Positions 34,581 to 43,705 of a stretch of 45,888 bases of DNA are shown here, piece after piece. Source of the DNA: Pseudoxanthomonas suwonensis (lineage in GTDB: Bacteria; Pseudomonadota; Gammaproteobacteria; Xanthomonadales; Xanthomonadaceae); assembly GCA_030535605.1 (NCBI GenBank), contig JAUNRQ010000011.1, positions 1-45,888 of the forward strand. The letters run 5' to 3'. The position numbers and the translations under genes are program-made. Within the stretch, counting starts at the first letter, position 1. Each line of letters begins with the position of its first letter. Under the pieces are notes generated by a model. That model saw only the letters and a list, made by a program, of their open reading frames with translations, made no database searches and was not told the DNA's origin.

Positions 34581-35039
34581 ATGAGCCGCGGCAGTGCCGG
34601 CTTCTCGCTGCTGGAAGTGCTGCTGGTGATGGCGCTGATCGCCGCGGTCGGCCTGCTGGCGATGGCCACCGTCGGCGGCGGCCTGCAGCGCATGCAGTTG
34701 CGCGGAGCCGCCAACGACGTTGCCGCGCAGCTGCGCTTCACCCGTGCCCAGGCCATCGCCACCGGCATGCCGCAGCGGTTCACCATCGATCCGGCTGCCC
34801 GCCGATGGCAGGCGCCACGCGAACGCAGCGGCACGCTGCCGGCGCAGATGCAGGTGCGCTTCACCGGTGCCCGCCAGTTGCAGCCGCGCGCGGGCGAGGG
34901 CGCCATCGTGTTCTTCGGCGACGGCGCCTCCAGCGGGGGGCGGGTGCAGCTGCAGGCCGGGCAGGCCGCATGGCAGGTGGACGTGGCCTGGCTCACCGGG
35001 CAGGTCAGCCTGCGCCCGCTGAACGGACAGGCCCCGTGA
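34581..35039 (+). CDS. gspH: Type II secretion minor pseudopilin H
   Basis: A 152-residue minor pseudopilin. The cleavage site is 'SAG/FSLLE' (Gly7, Phe8, Glu12) with a hydrophobic helix 'VLLVMALIAAVGLLAMA'. 'AAQLRFTRAQAIATG' is typical of the GspH/FimT family. It forms part of the tip complex with I, J and K. The GTG start of gspI overlaps its stop codon (GTGA), so translation is coupled. Confidence 0.93.
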   Translation: MSRGSAGFSLLEVLLVMALIAAVGLLAMATVGGGLQRMQLRGAANDVAAQLRFTRAQAIATGMPQRFTIDPAARRWQAPRERSGTLPAQMQVRFTGARQLQPRAGEGAIVFFGDGASSGGRVQLQAGQAAWQVDVAWLTGQVSLRPLNGQAP

Positions 35040-35482
35040 CCACTACCGGCCAGCGTGGCTATACCTTGATCGAAGTGCTCGCCGCCTTCGCGGTGCTCGC
35101 GCTGGCCCTGACGGTGCTGCTGGGCGCGCTGACCAACGCCGGGCGTCAGGTGCGCTGGTCGGACGATGCCGGCCGCGCGGCGGTCCATGCGCGTTCGCTG
35201 CTGGACGAGCACACCAGTGCGCGGGCGCTGGCGCCGGGCCGTAGCGAAGGCCGCTCGGACGATGGGCGCATCCGCTGGCAACTGGACATCAGCCACTGGG
35301 AAGACCCCGACCCGGTCATGCAGCAGCGACGATTGGCCGACCCGTCCACGCCGCGACTGTTGCTGCTGGTGCTGGCGTTGCAGTGGGGCGACGGGCCACG
35401 CGAGCAGCTGCGGCTGGAAAGCCTGCGCCTGGCCACTCCGGCGGGCGCCGGTGACGGCATCGACCACGGTGCCGCGCCATGA
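35036..35482 (+). CDS. gspI: Type II secretion minor pseudopilin I
   Basis: A 148-residue minor pseudopilin read from a GTG that overlaps the gspH stop. The cleavage site is 'QRG/YTLIE' (Gly8, Tyr9, Glu13), followed by 'VLAAFAVLALALTVLLGAL', the usual anchor of GspI. The +1 residue is Tyr rather than Phe, a mild departure from the norm. Its 3' end overlaps gspJ as ATGA. It is needed, with J and K, to start the pseudopilus. Confidence 0.92.
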   Translation: MTTTGQRGYTLIEVLAAFAVLALALTVLLGALTNAGRQVRWSDDAGRAAVHARSLLDEHTSARALAPGRSEGRSDDGRIRWQLDISHWEDPDPVMQQRRLADPSTPRLLLLVLALQWGDGPREQLRLESLRLATPAGAGDGIDHGAAP

Positions 35483-36129
35483 CGCGCCAGCGCAACGCCG
35501 GGTTCACCCTGGTCGAGGTGCTGCTGGCCACGGTGCTGCTGGCGGCCGGCTTGGCACTGGCGTTCAGTACCGTGCGCGCCGCCGGTGCCAGCGTGCAGCG
35601 TGGCGAACTGCGCGCGGCCGAGGCCGACCGCATGCGTTCGGTGGCGGCCTTCCTGCGCCGGGCGATCGGCGGTGCGCGGCCGGTCGCCTTCGGCAATGAC
35701 CCTGCCAGCGGCGCGCGCCTGTTGTTTGTCGGCGAGCCGCAGCGGATGCGCTTCGTCGCCGACCTGCCGGACTACCTCGGCCACGGCGGGGCCTACCTGC
35801 ACGACTTGCGCGTGGAGCCGGTCGACGGTCATCCGCAGCTGCTGGCGACGCTCGCCGTGGTCCTGGGCGGCACGCCGCAGGTGGAGGCCGCGCCGCGGCC
35901 GCCGGAACTGCTGGCTGGCCCGCTGCGCGATGCCCGTTTCCGCTACCGCGGGCTGCAGACCGATGGCACCTTGGGCGCGTGGCAGGACCGGTGGACGCAG
36001 CATCAGGGGCTGCCGGTGCAGGTCGAGGTCCGCGTGCAACCACGGCAGGGTGCGCCCTGGCCGCCGCTGGTCATCGCCGTCCCGCTGGCCGATGCGCGTT
36101 CGGCCATCGTCGACGCGGTGGTGCGATGA
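35479..36129 (+). CDS. gspJ: Type II secretion minor pseudopilin J
   Basis: A 216-residue minor pseudopilin. The cleavage site is 'RNAG/FTLVE' (Gly8, Phe9, Glu13) with 'VLLATVLLAAGLALAFS' as anchor. It overlaps the previous gene by four bases (ATGA), and the next gene by four bases as well. The domain between residues 40 and 200 is beta-rich. It forms the pseudopilus tip with I and K. Confidence 0.92.
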   Translation: MTRQRNAGFTLVEVLLATVLLAAGLALAFSTVRAAGASVQRGELRAAEADRMRSVAAFLRRAIGGARPVAFGNDPASGARLLFVGEPQRMRFVADLPDYLGHGGAYLHDLRVEPVDGHPQLLATLAVVLGGTPQVEAAPRPPELLAGPLRDARFRYRGLQTDGTLGAWQDRWTQHQGLPVQVEVRVQPRQGAPWPPLVIAVPLADARSAIVDAVVR

Positions 36130-37010
36130 GCTCCGGCATGGTCACCGCCGGTTGTCGTCAGAACGGTGCCGCGCTGCTGCTGGTGCTGTGGCTGGTGGCA
36201 CTGCTGGCGGCGCTGATCGGTGCCTTCGCCTTCGCCGCGCGGACCGAGCAACTGCTGGGTCGCGCCACCGTGGATGCCGCCGTCGCCCAGCAGGCCGCCC
36301 GGGCCGGTCTGGACTATGCGCTGTCGCGTACCGGACAGGCCGGCGAAGCACACGTCTGGTGGCCGGATGGACGTGCCAACGTGCTGCAGTTGGGCGCCAT
36401 CCACGTCGAGGTGGCGCTGGTCGACGAGCAGGGCAAGGTCGATCTCAACCAGGCCAGTCACATGCTGATTGCCGGCCTGTTGCGCGCGCTGGATGCGGAA
36501 CAGCCACAGGTCCTGGCCGGGGTGATCGTCGACTGGCGCGACGAGGACAGCCTGACGCAGCCGGCCGGCGGTGCCGAGGACGGCGACTATGCCGCGGCCG
36601 GTCGTCCCTACGGCGCGAAGGATGCGCCGTTCGAGAGCATCACCGAATTGCAGCAGCTGCTGGGCATGACGCCGGAACTCTACGCGCGGCTGGCACCCAA
36701 CGTGACCGTGCACAGCCGCAATCCCGATCCGGATCCCACTTTCGCGCCGCCAGCGGTGCTCACCGCACTGGGCCTGGATGCGGCCGGCATCGGTGCGCGG
36801 CGCGCCGCGTGGCGTCCCGGCCCGGATGCCCCGCCGGTCGTGCCCGGCGCCGTTGGCAGGGTTGGCGGGACCTTTGGTATCGTGAGCCGCGCGCGCCTGC
36901 CCCACGGCTACGAGGGAACGTTGCGGGCCGTGGTCCGTACCGGGCCCGGCGGCCTGCCGGGCGCTGCCTATACCGTGCTGTCGTGGGAGGAAGGATCATT
37001 GCTGCGATAG
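36126..37010 (+). CDS. gspK: Type II secretion minor pseudopilin K
   Basis: A 294-residue minor pseudopilin, the largest in the operon. 'QNG/AALLLVLWLVALLAALIG' (cut after Gly14) lacks the Glu at +5, as is normal for GspK. 'VDEQGKVDLNQAS' and 'VIVDWRDEDSLTQPAGGAED' are conserved GspK segments linked to calcium and the alpha domain. It caps the tip. The last codons contain GGAGGAAGG, which looks like a strong ribosome binding site for the next gene. Confidence 0.95.
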   Translation: MSSGMVTAGCRQNGAALLLVLWLVALLAALIGAFAFAARTEQLLGRATVDAAVAQQAARAGLDYALSRTGQAGEAHVWWPDGRANVLQLGAIHVEVALVDEQGKVDLNQASHMLIAGLLRALDAEQPQVLAGVIVDWRDEDSLTQPAGGAEDGDYAAAGRPYGAKDAPFESITELQQLLGMTPELYARLAPNVTVHSRNPDPDPTFAPPAVLTALGLDAAGIGARRAAWRPGPDAPPVVPGAVGRVGGTFGIVSRARLPHGYEGTLRAVVRTGPGGLPGAAYTVLSWEEGSLLR

Positions 37011-37072
37011 GAACTCCCGCGGTCAGCAGTCCGCCTGCACCACGCGTGCGTCCGCGACTGACCCGGCCGGGC

Positions 37073-38185
37073 ATGGCCCTGCGTTGGTGGTGGCGGGCGT
37101 TGGCGGCGTGGGTGCCCCGGCGCTGGCGGCCGGTGCTGGGCATGGACCGGAGGCGCCTGTTGCTGCAGCACGATGCCCAGGACGTGGTGCTGCACCTGGA
37201 GCAGGGGACCGAACTCGGTGAACTGGCGCGCCTGCCCGGCGACGCCCTGCGGCATGGCGTTGACGACATCCTCGGCGGCGCACTGCGTGGCGAGCTGCGC
37301 GACCTGCCGCGCTGGTGGCTGTTGCCCGCTGCCCATGGCCTGCGCCGGCGCCTGGACATGCCGGTCGCCGCCGCACCGCACCTGCGCGAGGCGGCCGGGT
37401 TCGAGATCGAGCGCCAGACCCCGTTCGCTGCCGATGACGTGCATTACGACGCACGCGTGCTCGGCCCGGCCACGCGCGCGGACATGCTGCAGGTGGAGTT
37501 GGCCGTGGTCCCGCGTGAACGCGTGGCACCGCTGCTCGACGCACTGCCGGGTGTCGCCGGTGTCGACCTGGCCGGCGGCGATGGCAGGCCGCTGGGCCTG
37601 AACCTGCTGCCTGCCGGGGCCCGTGTGCGCCAGCGCGACCCGCTGCGCGCCGCGCATTGGCTGCTGGCCGGGATGGCGCTGCTGTTGACCATCGGCTGGA
37701 TGTGGCAAGTGCTGGACAACCGACGCGCGGCCGCGGACCGGCTCGAGCAGGACGTCGCCCTGCTCGCCGAGCGTGCCCGCGGGGCATCCGTGCAACGTGC
37801 GCGACTGGTCGGGCTGGTCGAAGGCCAGGCCTTCCTGGATGCCAGCCGGCAGGCGCGGCCGACCAATCTCCAGATCATCGAGGAACTGTCGCGGCGCTTG
37901 CCGGACGGGACCACGCTGGAGCGCTTTGCGGTGGAGGGCGAGCGCCTGAGCATGACCGGACAGAGCACCCAGGCGGCATCGCTGGTCGCGCAGATGGAAG
38001 GCTCTGCGCTGTGGCGCAGTCCGGCCTTGTCCGGCGCGTTGCAGGCCGATGCGCGCACCCGTCGTGACCGTTTCACGCTGGTGGCCGAAGTGGCCGCCGC
38101 GCCGGCAGCGGCGACTGCCGCCGGCGCCACGACGCCTGCCGCCGCCGGCGATGGCGTGAACGATGGAGCGCCCGATGGCCGCTGA
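37073..38185 (+). CDS. gspL: Type II secretion protein L
   Basis: A 370-residue inner-membrane protein that tethers the ATPase GspE. The cytoplasmic part (about 1-205) has 'GFEIERQTPFAADDVHYDARV', typical of the GspL/PilM-like fold; a membrane helix 'WLLAGMALLLTIGWMW' follows, then a periplasmic part with 'RRLPDGTTLERFAVEGERLSMTGQS'. ATG at 37073 is chosen but has no clear ribosome binding site. A GTG at 37046 or even ATT at 36998, which has GGAGG at ideal spacing, are alternatives. The last 11 bases overlap gspM. Confidence 0.88.
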   Translation: MALRWWWRALAAWVPRRWRPVLGMDRRRLLLQHDAQDVVLHLEQGTELGELARLPGDALRHGVDDILGGALRGELRDLPRWWLLPAAHGLRRRLDMPVAAAPHLREAAGFEIERQTPFAADDVHYDARVLGPATRADMLQVELAVVPRERVAPLLDALPGVAGVDLAGGDGRPLGLNLLPAGARVRQRDPLRAAHWLLAGMALLLTIGWMWQVLDNRRAAADRLEQDVALLAERARGASVQRARLVGLVEGQAFLDASRQARPTNLQIIEELSRRLPDGTTLERFAVEGERLSMTGQSTQAASLVAQMEGSALWRSPALSGALQADARTRRDRFTLVAEVAAAPAAATAAGATTPAAAGDGVNDGAPDGR

Positions 38186-38801
38186 GCCGCAACCGACCGC
38201 GCGCGAGCGCTGGCTGGCACTGGGCCTGTTGCTGGGCCTGCTGGCGCTGCTGTGGCTGTCGCTGGTGCATCCGCTGTGGGTGCGGCCATTGCTGGAGCAA
38301 TCCCGGCGCATCGACGCGCTGCAACAGCGGCAGGCGCGGGCCAATGCCGAACTGGCACAGGCACCGCGTGTGCAACAGGCACTGGGAGAAGTCCGTGCCA
38401 GCCTCGCCACGCGTCCCGGATTCCTGCCCGAGGCCAGCGCCGAGCTGGCCACGGCCGGCCTGATCCAGCGCATGGAAGAACTGGTCCAGCAGGTCAGCCC
38501 CGGCAACCGCAGCTGCACCATTTCCAACCGTTCGCCGCTGGCGCTGCCGGCCGACAACCGCACCGCCTATCCGCGCGTCGCCGTGCAACTGCGACTGCGC
38601 TGCGGCATGCCGGAAACCGCGGCGCTGCTGCATGCCCTGGAAGGTGGCGTGCCGCGCCTGTTCGTGGAGAACCTGACGATCATCGGGCCGCAGGCCCTGG
38701 GCGAGGCGGTGCAGGCCGATGGCGGTGGCGGGCTGGACGTGAACTTCGACCTGTACGGTTATCTGGCACCGGCCAGCGCGGAGGTGGCGCATGCGCCCTG
38801 A
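38175..38801 (+). CDS. gspM: Type II secretion protein M
   Basis: A 208-residue bitopic protein that pairs with GspL. A short cytoplasmic leader, a helix 'LALGLLLGLLALLWLSLV' and a coiled-coil segment (about residues 40-75, 'RRIDALQQRQARANAELAQ') are visible. The C-terminal part is a ferredoxin-like fold. The ATG at 38175 is chosen for GGAG seven bases upstream; an ATG at 38163 would add four residues. It overlaps gspL and gspN, in keeping with an ordered operon. Confidence 0.88.
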   Translation: MAAEPQPTARERWLALGLLLGLLALLWLSLVHPLWVRPLLEQSRRIDALQQRQARANAELAQAPRVQQALGEVRASLATRPGFLPEASAELATAGLIQRMEELVQQVSPGNRSCTISNRSPLALPADNRTAYPRVAVQLRLRCGMPETAALLHALEGGVPRLFVENLTIIGPQALGEAVQADGGGGLDVNFDLYGYLAPASAEVAHAP

Positions 38802-39639
38802 GCGTGCCGCGGTGCGCGCGCGAGCGCTGACCTGGCTGCTGCTGGTTGCGGTCGGCTGGTCGCTGCTGGTGCTGGTGCTTGCGCTGCTGGGGATGGGCGG
38901 ACGCATCGACGCGGCGGCCGGCGGTTCGGTGCAGGCGCAGCCGTTGCCGGTGCCCGGCCCGGTGCCGGACGGCCAGCTGACCGGCCCTGTCGATTACGCC
39001 GAGGCGGTGCGCCGGCCACTGTTCTTCAGCGGACGCCGACCGCTGCCGTTCGTGCTGGATGGCACCGACGAGGGCGAGAGCGCCGATCCGTTCGACTTCG
39101 TGCTGACCGGCGTGCTGATCGCCCCCGGCACACGGATCGCCACCCTGCAGCATCCGGATGGCCGCGACGGTCCGCGGGTGAAGGAAGGTGAGGTGGTGGC
39201 CGGGTTCCCGTCCTGGCGCCTGCAGTCGCTGGCACCGCGCCGCGCGGTGTTCGCCGGGCCCGACGGCGAGCGCCCGCTGGAACTTCGCAAGTTCACCGGC
39301 GAGGGTGCGCCGCTGCCCGCGCCCCCGCGCGCCGCGGCAGCACCGGCGCAGGCACGGGCACGGGCCGCGTCCGGTTCAGATACCGGATCGGCGGTGCCGC
39401 CGCCGGAACCGATCGACGACGACCCGCGCGCGTCCGTGGCGGCGAGCGCTGCTGCAGAGGCGGCGGCCCGGGCCGCCGAGGCCGCCAGCGCAGCCGATGG
39501 CGCGTCGAACGCCGACGCGACGCCGGCACCATCGGCCAACGCGGACGAAACAACGCAGCAAAGCCAGATCGATGCCATCCGCCGCCGCATCCAGGCACGC
39601 CGCGAGCAACTGCGGCAGACCCAGCCGCCGCAGCCGTGA
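38791..39639 (+). CDS. gspN: Type II secretion protein N (XpsN-like, GspC role)
   Basis: A 282-residue bitopic protein. It has one N-terminal helix, then 'YAEAVRRPLFFSGRRPL' and 'FVLTGVLIAPGTRIATLQH', which resemble the homology region of GspC. In Xanthomonas the XpsN protein takes the part of GspC, linking the inner-membrane platform to the secretin. The C-terminal third is Ala-rich, has low complexity and ends in a charged helix ('QIDAIRRRIQARREQLRQTQ'). The 3' end precedes gspD by 24 bases. No separate gspC is present. Confidence 0.88.
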   Translation: MRPERAAVRARALTWLLLVAVGWSLLVLVLALLGMGGRIDAAAGGSVQAQPLPVPGPVPDGQLTGPVDYAEAVRRPLFFSGRRPLPFVLDGTDEGESADPFDFVLTGVLIAPGTRIATLQHPDGRDGPRVKEGEVVAGFPSWRLQSLAPRRAVFAGPDGERPLELRKFTGEGAPLPAPPRAAAAPAQARARAASGSDTGSAVPPPEPIDDDPRASVAASAAAEAAARAAEAASAADGASNADATPAPSANADETTQQSQIDAIRRRIQARREQLRQTQPPQP

Positions 39640-39663
39640 CAAACACCGTAAGGTAAGCACGCA

Positions 39664-41925
39664 ATGACTGTCCCCCCCTTCCATCGCAATGCCGCGCTTG
39701 TCGCGTTCCTGGCCGCCCTGCTGGCCGCCTGCGCGTCGATCCCTCCACCGGACATGCGCCGCGAGGCCCGGCATCCTGCCTACCCGCATGTCCCGGCCGC
39801 CGACGCATCGCTGGCGACGGTGCCCGGCAGCGCGGCCGGCACCGTGGGCGTGCAGCAGGAGCCGTTGCCCGCCACCACCGGCGCACGCGCGCAGGTCCGC
39901 CGCGGCACCGGCGAGGTCATCAATCTCGGCGCCGCGACCGCGCCGCCGCCGGGCATCGGTGCCAGCAGCGGCCAGGTCCGCTTCAATTTCGAAGGCGAAT
40001 CACTGCACGTGGTGGTCGACGCGATCCTCGGCCACATGCTCGGGCAGAACTACATGATCGCGCCTGGCGTGCAGGGCAGCGTGACCCTGTCGACGCCCAA
40101 GGCGGTGGGGCCGGCCGAGGCGCTGTCGCTGCTGGAAATGGTGCTGGGCTGGAACAATGCGCGGCTGCTGTATGCCGACGGTCGCTACAACATCGTGCCG
40201 GCCGATACCGCGCTTGCCAGTGGCGCGGTCGCACCGGGCGTGGGCGCGCCGTCGTCGACCCGCGGCTTGCAGGCGCGCACGGTGCCGTTGCGTTACATCT
40301 CCGCCGCGGAGATGGAAAAGCTGCTCAAGCCGTACGCGCGCCCGGATTCCATCGTCAACGTGGACTCCGGCCGCAACCTGATCACCGTCACCGGCACCGC
40401 CGCGGAGATCCGCAACTACCTGCGCACCATCGAGGTGTTCGACGTGGACTGGATGGCGAGCATGTCGGTCGGCGTGTTCCCGCTGGCGTCCGGCCGCGCC
40501 ACGCAGGTGGTGGCGGACCTGGAGAAGGTCTTCGGCCAAGACAGCAAGTCGCCGGTCGCCGGGATGTTCCGCTTCATGCCGCTGGACGGTGCCAATGCGG
40601 TGCTGGTGATCACGCCGCAGGCCCGGTATCTGGACGAAATCGAACAGTGGATCGATCGCATCGACAGCGTCGGTGGCGTGCGCCTGTACACCCATGAACT
40701 CAAGTACATCACCGCTCGCGACCTGGCGATGCGGCTGGCAGAGGTATTCGGCAGCAGCAGTGCCGGCGCTGGCGAGGGTGGCGAGGCATCGATCATGCCC
40801 GGCCTGCAGTCGACCACCATCGACGGTGGCGGCATGGACGCGCGTGCCGGCCTTGCCGCCGCGACCCTGACCGGCGAGGACGGCAGTGCGCTGGCTGGCG
40901 GTGGTGGTTTCGGCAGTGGCAACCTCAACCTCGGCGAGCGCCAGGGTGGCAACGCCGCCGTGACCCTGGAAGTGGGGGGGGACCGCGTCGGCGTCTCGGC
41001 GGTGGACGAGACCAACAGCCTGCTGGTGCGTTCCAGTCCGCAAGCCTGGCAGTCGATCCGCGAGGTCATCGAGCGCCTGGACGTGATGCCGTTGCAGGTG
41101 CACATCGAAGCCCAGGTGGTGGAAGTGCTGCTCAGCGGCGATCTCAGCTATGGCGTGAGCTGGTTCTTCGGCGCGGACATGGAGCAGGCCGGCATCCCGC
41201 GCGGTCCCGGCCGCCTGCGCTCGGTCGGCGGCCGCATCCTGCCATTGCCGATCACCGTGCCCGGTGGTGAAAACGGCACCACCATCGGCGCCGGTGCCGC
41301 CTGGTCGTTGCTCGGGCGCAGCGCCGCCGGCGTCATCAGTGCGCTGGACGCGGTCAGCGACGTGCAGATCCTGCAGTCGCCATCGGTGATGGTGCGCAAC
41401 AACCACGATGCCACCTTCAACGTCGGCAGCCGCATCCCGATCTATTCGGTCAACGTCAACCCGGGTTACGACAACGCCCGCACCTACAGCCAGGTGCAGT
41501 ACCTGGATACCGGCACCATCCTCAAGGTGCGCCCGCGCGTGACCCGCGAAGGCACGGTGTTCCTGGACATCGTGCAGGAAGTCAGCAGCCCGGTCGGATC
41601 GCCGGACCCGCACGGCAACGTGCGCGTCGACACCCGTCACCTGAAGACCAACGCGGTGTTGCAGAGTGGCGACACGGTCATGCTGGCCGGCCTGATCCGC
41701 GACGGCACCACGCGCGGCTCGTCGGGCCTTCCCGGCCTGAGCCGGTTGCCGGTGATCGGCGGACTGTTCGGCCGGCAGACCTCGAACAAGGAACGCAGCG
41801 AAGTGATCGTGCTGCTGACCCCGACGCTGGTCCGCGACCCCTCCGAAGCACGCGACCTGACCGATGAGTACGGGCGCCGGTTCCGCGCGCTGGAGCCGTT
41901 GAACCGCGCGCCGTCGGGGCGCTGA
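39664..41925 (+). CDS. gspD: Type II secretion secretin
   Basis: A 753-residue outer-membrane secretin that forms the exit channel. It is a lipoprotein, with 'LAALLAAC' and Cys23 as modification site. N0-N3 domains precede the gate, including 'FEGESLHVVVDAILGHMLGQ' and 'VLGWNNARLLYADGRYNIVP'. A Gly/Ser-rich linker occurs near residues 365-430. The secretin core has 'VHIEAQVVEVLLSG' and 'MLAGLIRDGTTRGSSGLPGL', and the end carries 'VIVLLTPTLVRDP'. Being last in the operon is the xps arrangement rather than that of E. coli, where gspD lies near the start. Confidence 0.97.
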   Translation: MTVPPFHRNAALVAFLAALLAACASIPPPDMRREARHPAYPHVPAADASLATVPGSAAGTVGVQQEPLPATTGARAQVRRGTGEVINLGAATAPPPGIGASSGQVRFNFEGESLHVVVDAILGHMLGQNYMIAPGVQGSVTLSTPKAVGPAEALSLLEMVLGWNNARLLYADGRYNIVPADTALASGAVAPGVGAPSSTRGLQARTVPLRYISAAEMEKLLKPYARPDSIVNVDSGRNLITVTGTAAEIRNYLRTIEVFDVDWMASMSVGVFPLASGRATQVVADLEKVFGQDSKSPVAGMFRFMPLDGANAVLVITPQARYLDEIEQWIDRIDSVGGVRLYTHELKYITARDLAMRLAEVFGSSSAGAGEGGEASIMPGLQSTTIDGGGMDARAGLAAATLTGEDGSALAGGGGFGSGNLNLGERQGGNAAVTLEVGGDRVGVSAVDETNSLLVRSSPQAWQSIREVIERLDVMPLQVHIEAQVVEVLLSGDLSYGVSWFFGADMEQAGIPRGPGRLRSVGGRILPLPITVPGGENGTTIGAGAAWSLLGRSAAGVISALDAVSDVQILQSPSVMVRNNHDATFNVGSRIPIYSVNVNPGYDNARTYSQVQYLDTGTILKVRPRVTREGTVFLDIVQEVSSPVGSPDPHGNVRVDTRHLKTNAVLQSGDTVMLAGLIRDGTTRGSSGLPGLSRLPVIGGLFGRQTSNKERSEVIVLLTPTLVRDPSEARDLTDEYGRRFRALEPLNRAPSGR

Positions 41926-41927
41926 TC

Positions 41928-42851
41928 ATGGCCGTAGCCGCAAGCCTGCCGGTGGTGCTGGTGCCGGTCGGAACCGACGACGAGGCGCTGGATGCCTGCC
42001 TCGCGGCGCTGGAGGTGGGCACGCCCGCCGGCACGCGCGTCTGGCTTGCCGACAACATCCATGCCGGGCCGCGCGGGCTGGAACTGATTCGCCGCTGGCT
42101 TGATGACACCGCATTGCAGGCGGACTTCAGCCGGCGTCGCCAGCGTGTCGGCGAAGCGGCGCATCTGGCGGAAATGATCGCCGCCTGCGGCGATGCCGAC
42201 GTGATCGTGCTGGCACCGGACACCGTGCCCGCGCCGGGTTGGTTCGACCAGCTTGTCGCCTGCCTGGCCCACGATGCGGCCATCGGCAGTGCCAGCACCT
42301 GGTGCAACGCGGGCGAAACCGCGTCGTGGCCGCGGGTGGGCGACGTCAATGCGGTGCCGGAACGGTTGCCGGATGTCGCCCGCGCCGCCGCCGCCCTGCC
42401 GCGGGTGTATCCGGAACTGCCCAATGCGGTTGCGCACGCGGTGATCCTGCGTGGCAGCGCACGCCGTCGCGCCGGGGCGCTGGACGGCGAGAGCTACGGG
42501 TCCTGGTACGCCTCGCTGGTGGATTATTCGCTGCGCCTTGCAGGCCTGGGCTGGCGCAATGCCCTGTGCGCGAATGCCTTCGTTGCCCGCGTGCACGAAG
42601 CCGGGCCGGCCGAAGGTGACAACGACGTGCTGGCGGTGCGCTGGCCCGGCTGGCACAAGCGTCTGGCGGACTTCCTGATGCACGATCCCCTGCGTTCGCT
42701 GCGCCAGGACCTGCAGCGTCGGGTGCAGGAAGAAGCCCGCGACGGCGCGCAGCAGGAACTGTTCCGGCAGGCCACCGCGTCGACCGTCGCCGACGGCAAC
42801 CCCGGCGTGCCGGTCGAAGCTGGCCAGGTCAACGGGCAGGCCGGGTCATGA
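41928..42851 (+). CDS. GT2-like glycosyltransferase, divergent
   Basis: A 307-residue protein with a fold like GT2 glycosyltransferases: 'VVLVPVGTDDEALDACL' and 'VIVLAPDTVPAPGWFDQLVA', where the usual DxD is replaced by 'APDT'. A late 'FVARVHEAGP' resembles the acceptor-side His region. The acidic cluster needed for metal binding is incomplete, so activity is uncertain. It starts two bases after gspD and its end overlaps the next GT2 gene, suggesting transcription with the secretion operon. The acceptor is unknown. Confidence 0.72.
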   Translation: MAVAASLPVVLVPVGTDDEALDACLAALEVGTPAGTRVWLADNIHAGPRGLELIRRWLDDTALQADFSRRRQRVGEAAHLAEMIAACGDADVIVLAPDTVPAPGWFDQLVACLAHDAAIGSASTWCNAGETASWPRVGDVNAVPERLPDVARAAAALPRVYPELPNAVAHAVILRGSARRRAGALDGESYGSWYASLVDYSLRLAGLGWRNALCANAFVARVHEAGPAEGDNDVLAVRWPGWHKRLADFLMHDPLRSLRQDLQRRVQEEARDGAQQELFRQATASTVADGNPGVPVEAGQVNGQAGS

Positions 42852-43705
42852 CTGCCGACGGCATCGCCGTGGTGGTGGTGTCCTTCCGCAGTGCCTCCAC
42901 CATCGATGCCTGCCTGCAGCAACTGCGCAACGCCGAGGCGGTGGTGCAGGTGCGCGTGGTCGACAACGGTTCCGACGATGACAGCATGGCCATCGTCCAG
43001 CGCCATGCGGTGGACGATGCGCGGGTGCGCTTCATCGCCAACCCGGACAACCCCGGCTTCGCCGTCGCCTGCAACCAGGGCGCCGCCGACAGCGATGCGC
43101 CGTGGCTGGCGTTCGTCAATCCCGACTGCATGGTCGAAGCCGACAGCTTCCGGCGCCTGCTTGCCCATGCCGGCACGCTGGCGCCACCGGTGATGCTCGG
43201 CTGCGAACAACTCGACGCCAGTGGTCGGGCCGATCCCGCGGTGCGCCGCCGCGATCCGGATTTCGCCGCCATGCTGCGTTCGCGTGCAGCGCGGGAACTG
43301 GCCCTGCCGCGCGACCCCGGGGCGCGGCTGCAGCCGGTCCAGGCACTGTCCGGGGCGCTGCTGCTGCTGCCGCGCCGCCTGTTCCAGCGCATCGGCGGTT
43401 TCGACGAAGGTTACCGCCTGCATGCGGAGGACCTCGACCTGTGCCGGCGCGCGCGCCAGTCCGGCGCCAGCATCGCCGTCGCCAACGACGTCACCGTTCG
43501 CCACCTGCGTGGCATTTCCTCGCGCAGTCGTCCGCTGTTCGTCGAATGGCACAAGCACCGCGGCTTCTGGCGCTACTTCCGCAAATTCGACGCCGAAAAG
43601 CACGGCATCGCCACCCGCGTGGCGGTGTTCGCGATGATCTGGATGCGCTTCGTGGTCGCGGCTTCGGCTAAGATCCTGCGCAGGGGCATGGGGGCCGATG
43701 ACTGA
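42848..43705 (+). CDS. GT2-family glycosyltransferase, rhamnosyltransferase-like
   Basis: A 285-residue GT2 enzyme. It begins 'GIAVVVVSFRSASTIDACL', has 'VVDNGSDDDSM' and 'NPGFAVACNQGA', and the metal-binding 'FVNPDC'. The loop 'FDEGYRLHAEDLDLCRRARQ' and 'VRHLRGISS' are typical of WbbL/rhamnosyltransferase-like GT2 enzymes. The likely role is to add a sugar, perhaps rhamnose, to a cell-surface polysaccharide. It overlaps the preceding gene by four bases (ATGA) and the next one by eight. Confidence 0.88.
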   Translation: MTADGIAVVVVSFRSASTIDACLQQLRNAEAVVQVRVVDNGSDDDSMAIVQRHAVDDARVRFIANPDNPGFAVACNQGAADSDAPWLAFVNPDCMVEADSFRRLLAHAGTLAPPVMLGCEQLDASGRADPAVRRRDPDFAAMLRSRAARELALPRDPGARLQPVQALSGALLLLPRRLFQRIGGFDEGYRLHAEDLDLCRRARQSGASIAVANDVTVRHLRGISSRSRPLFVEWHKHRGFWRYFRKFDAEKHGIATRVAVFAMIWMRFVVAASAKILRRGMGADD

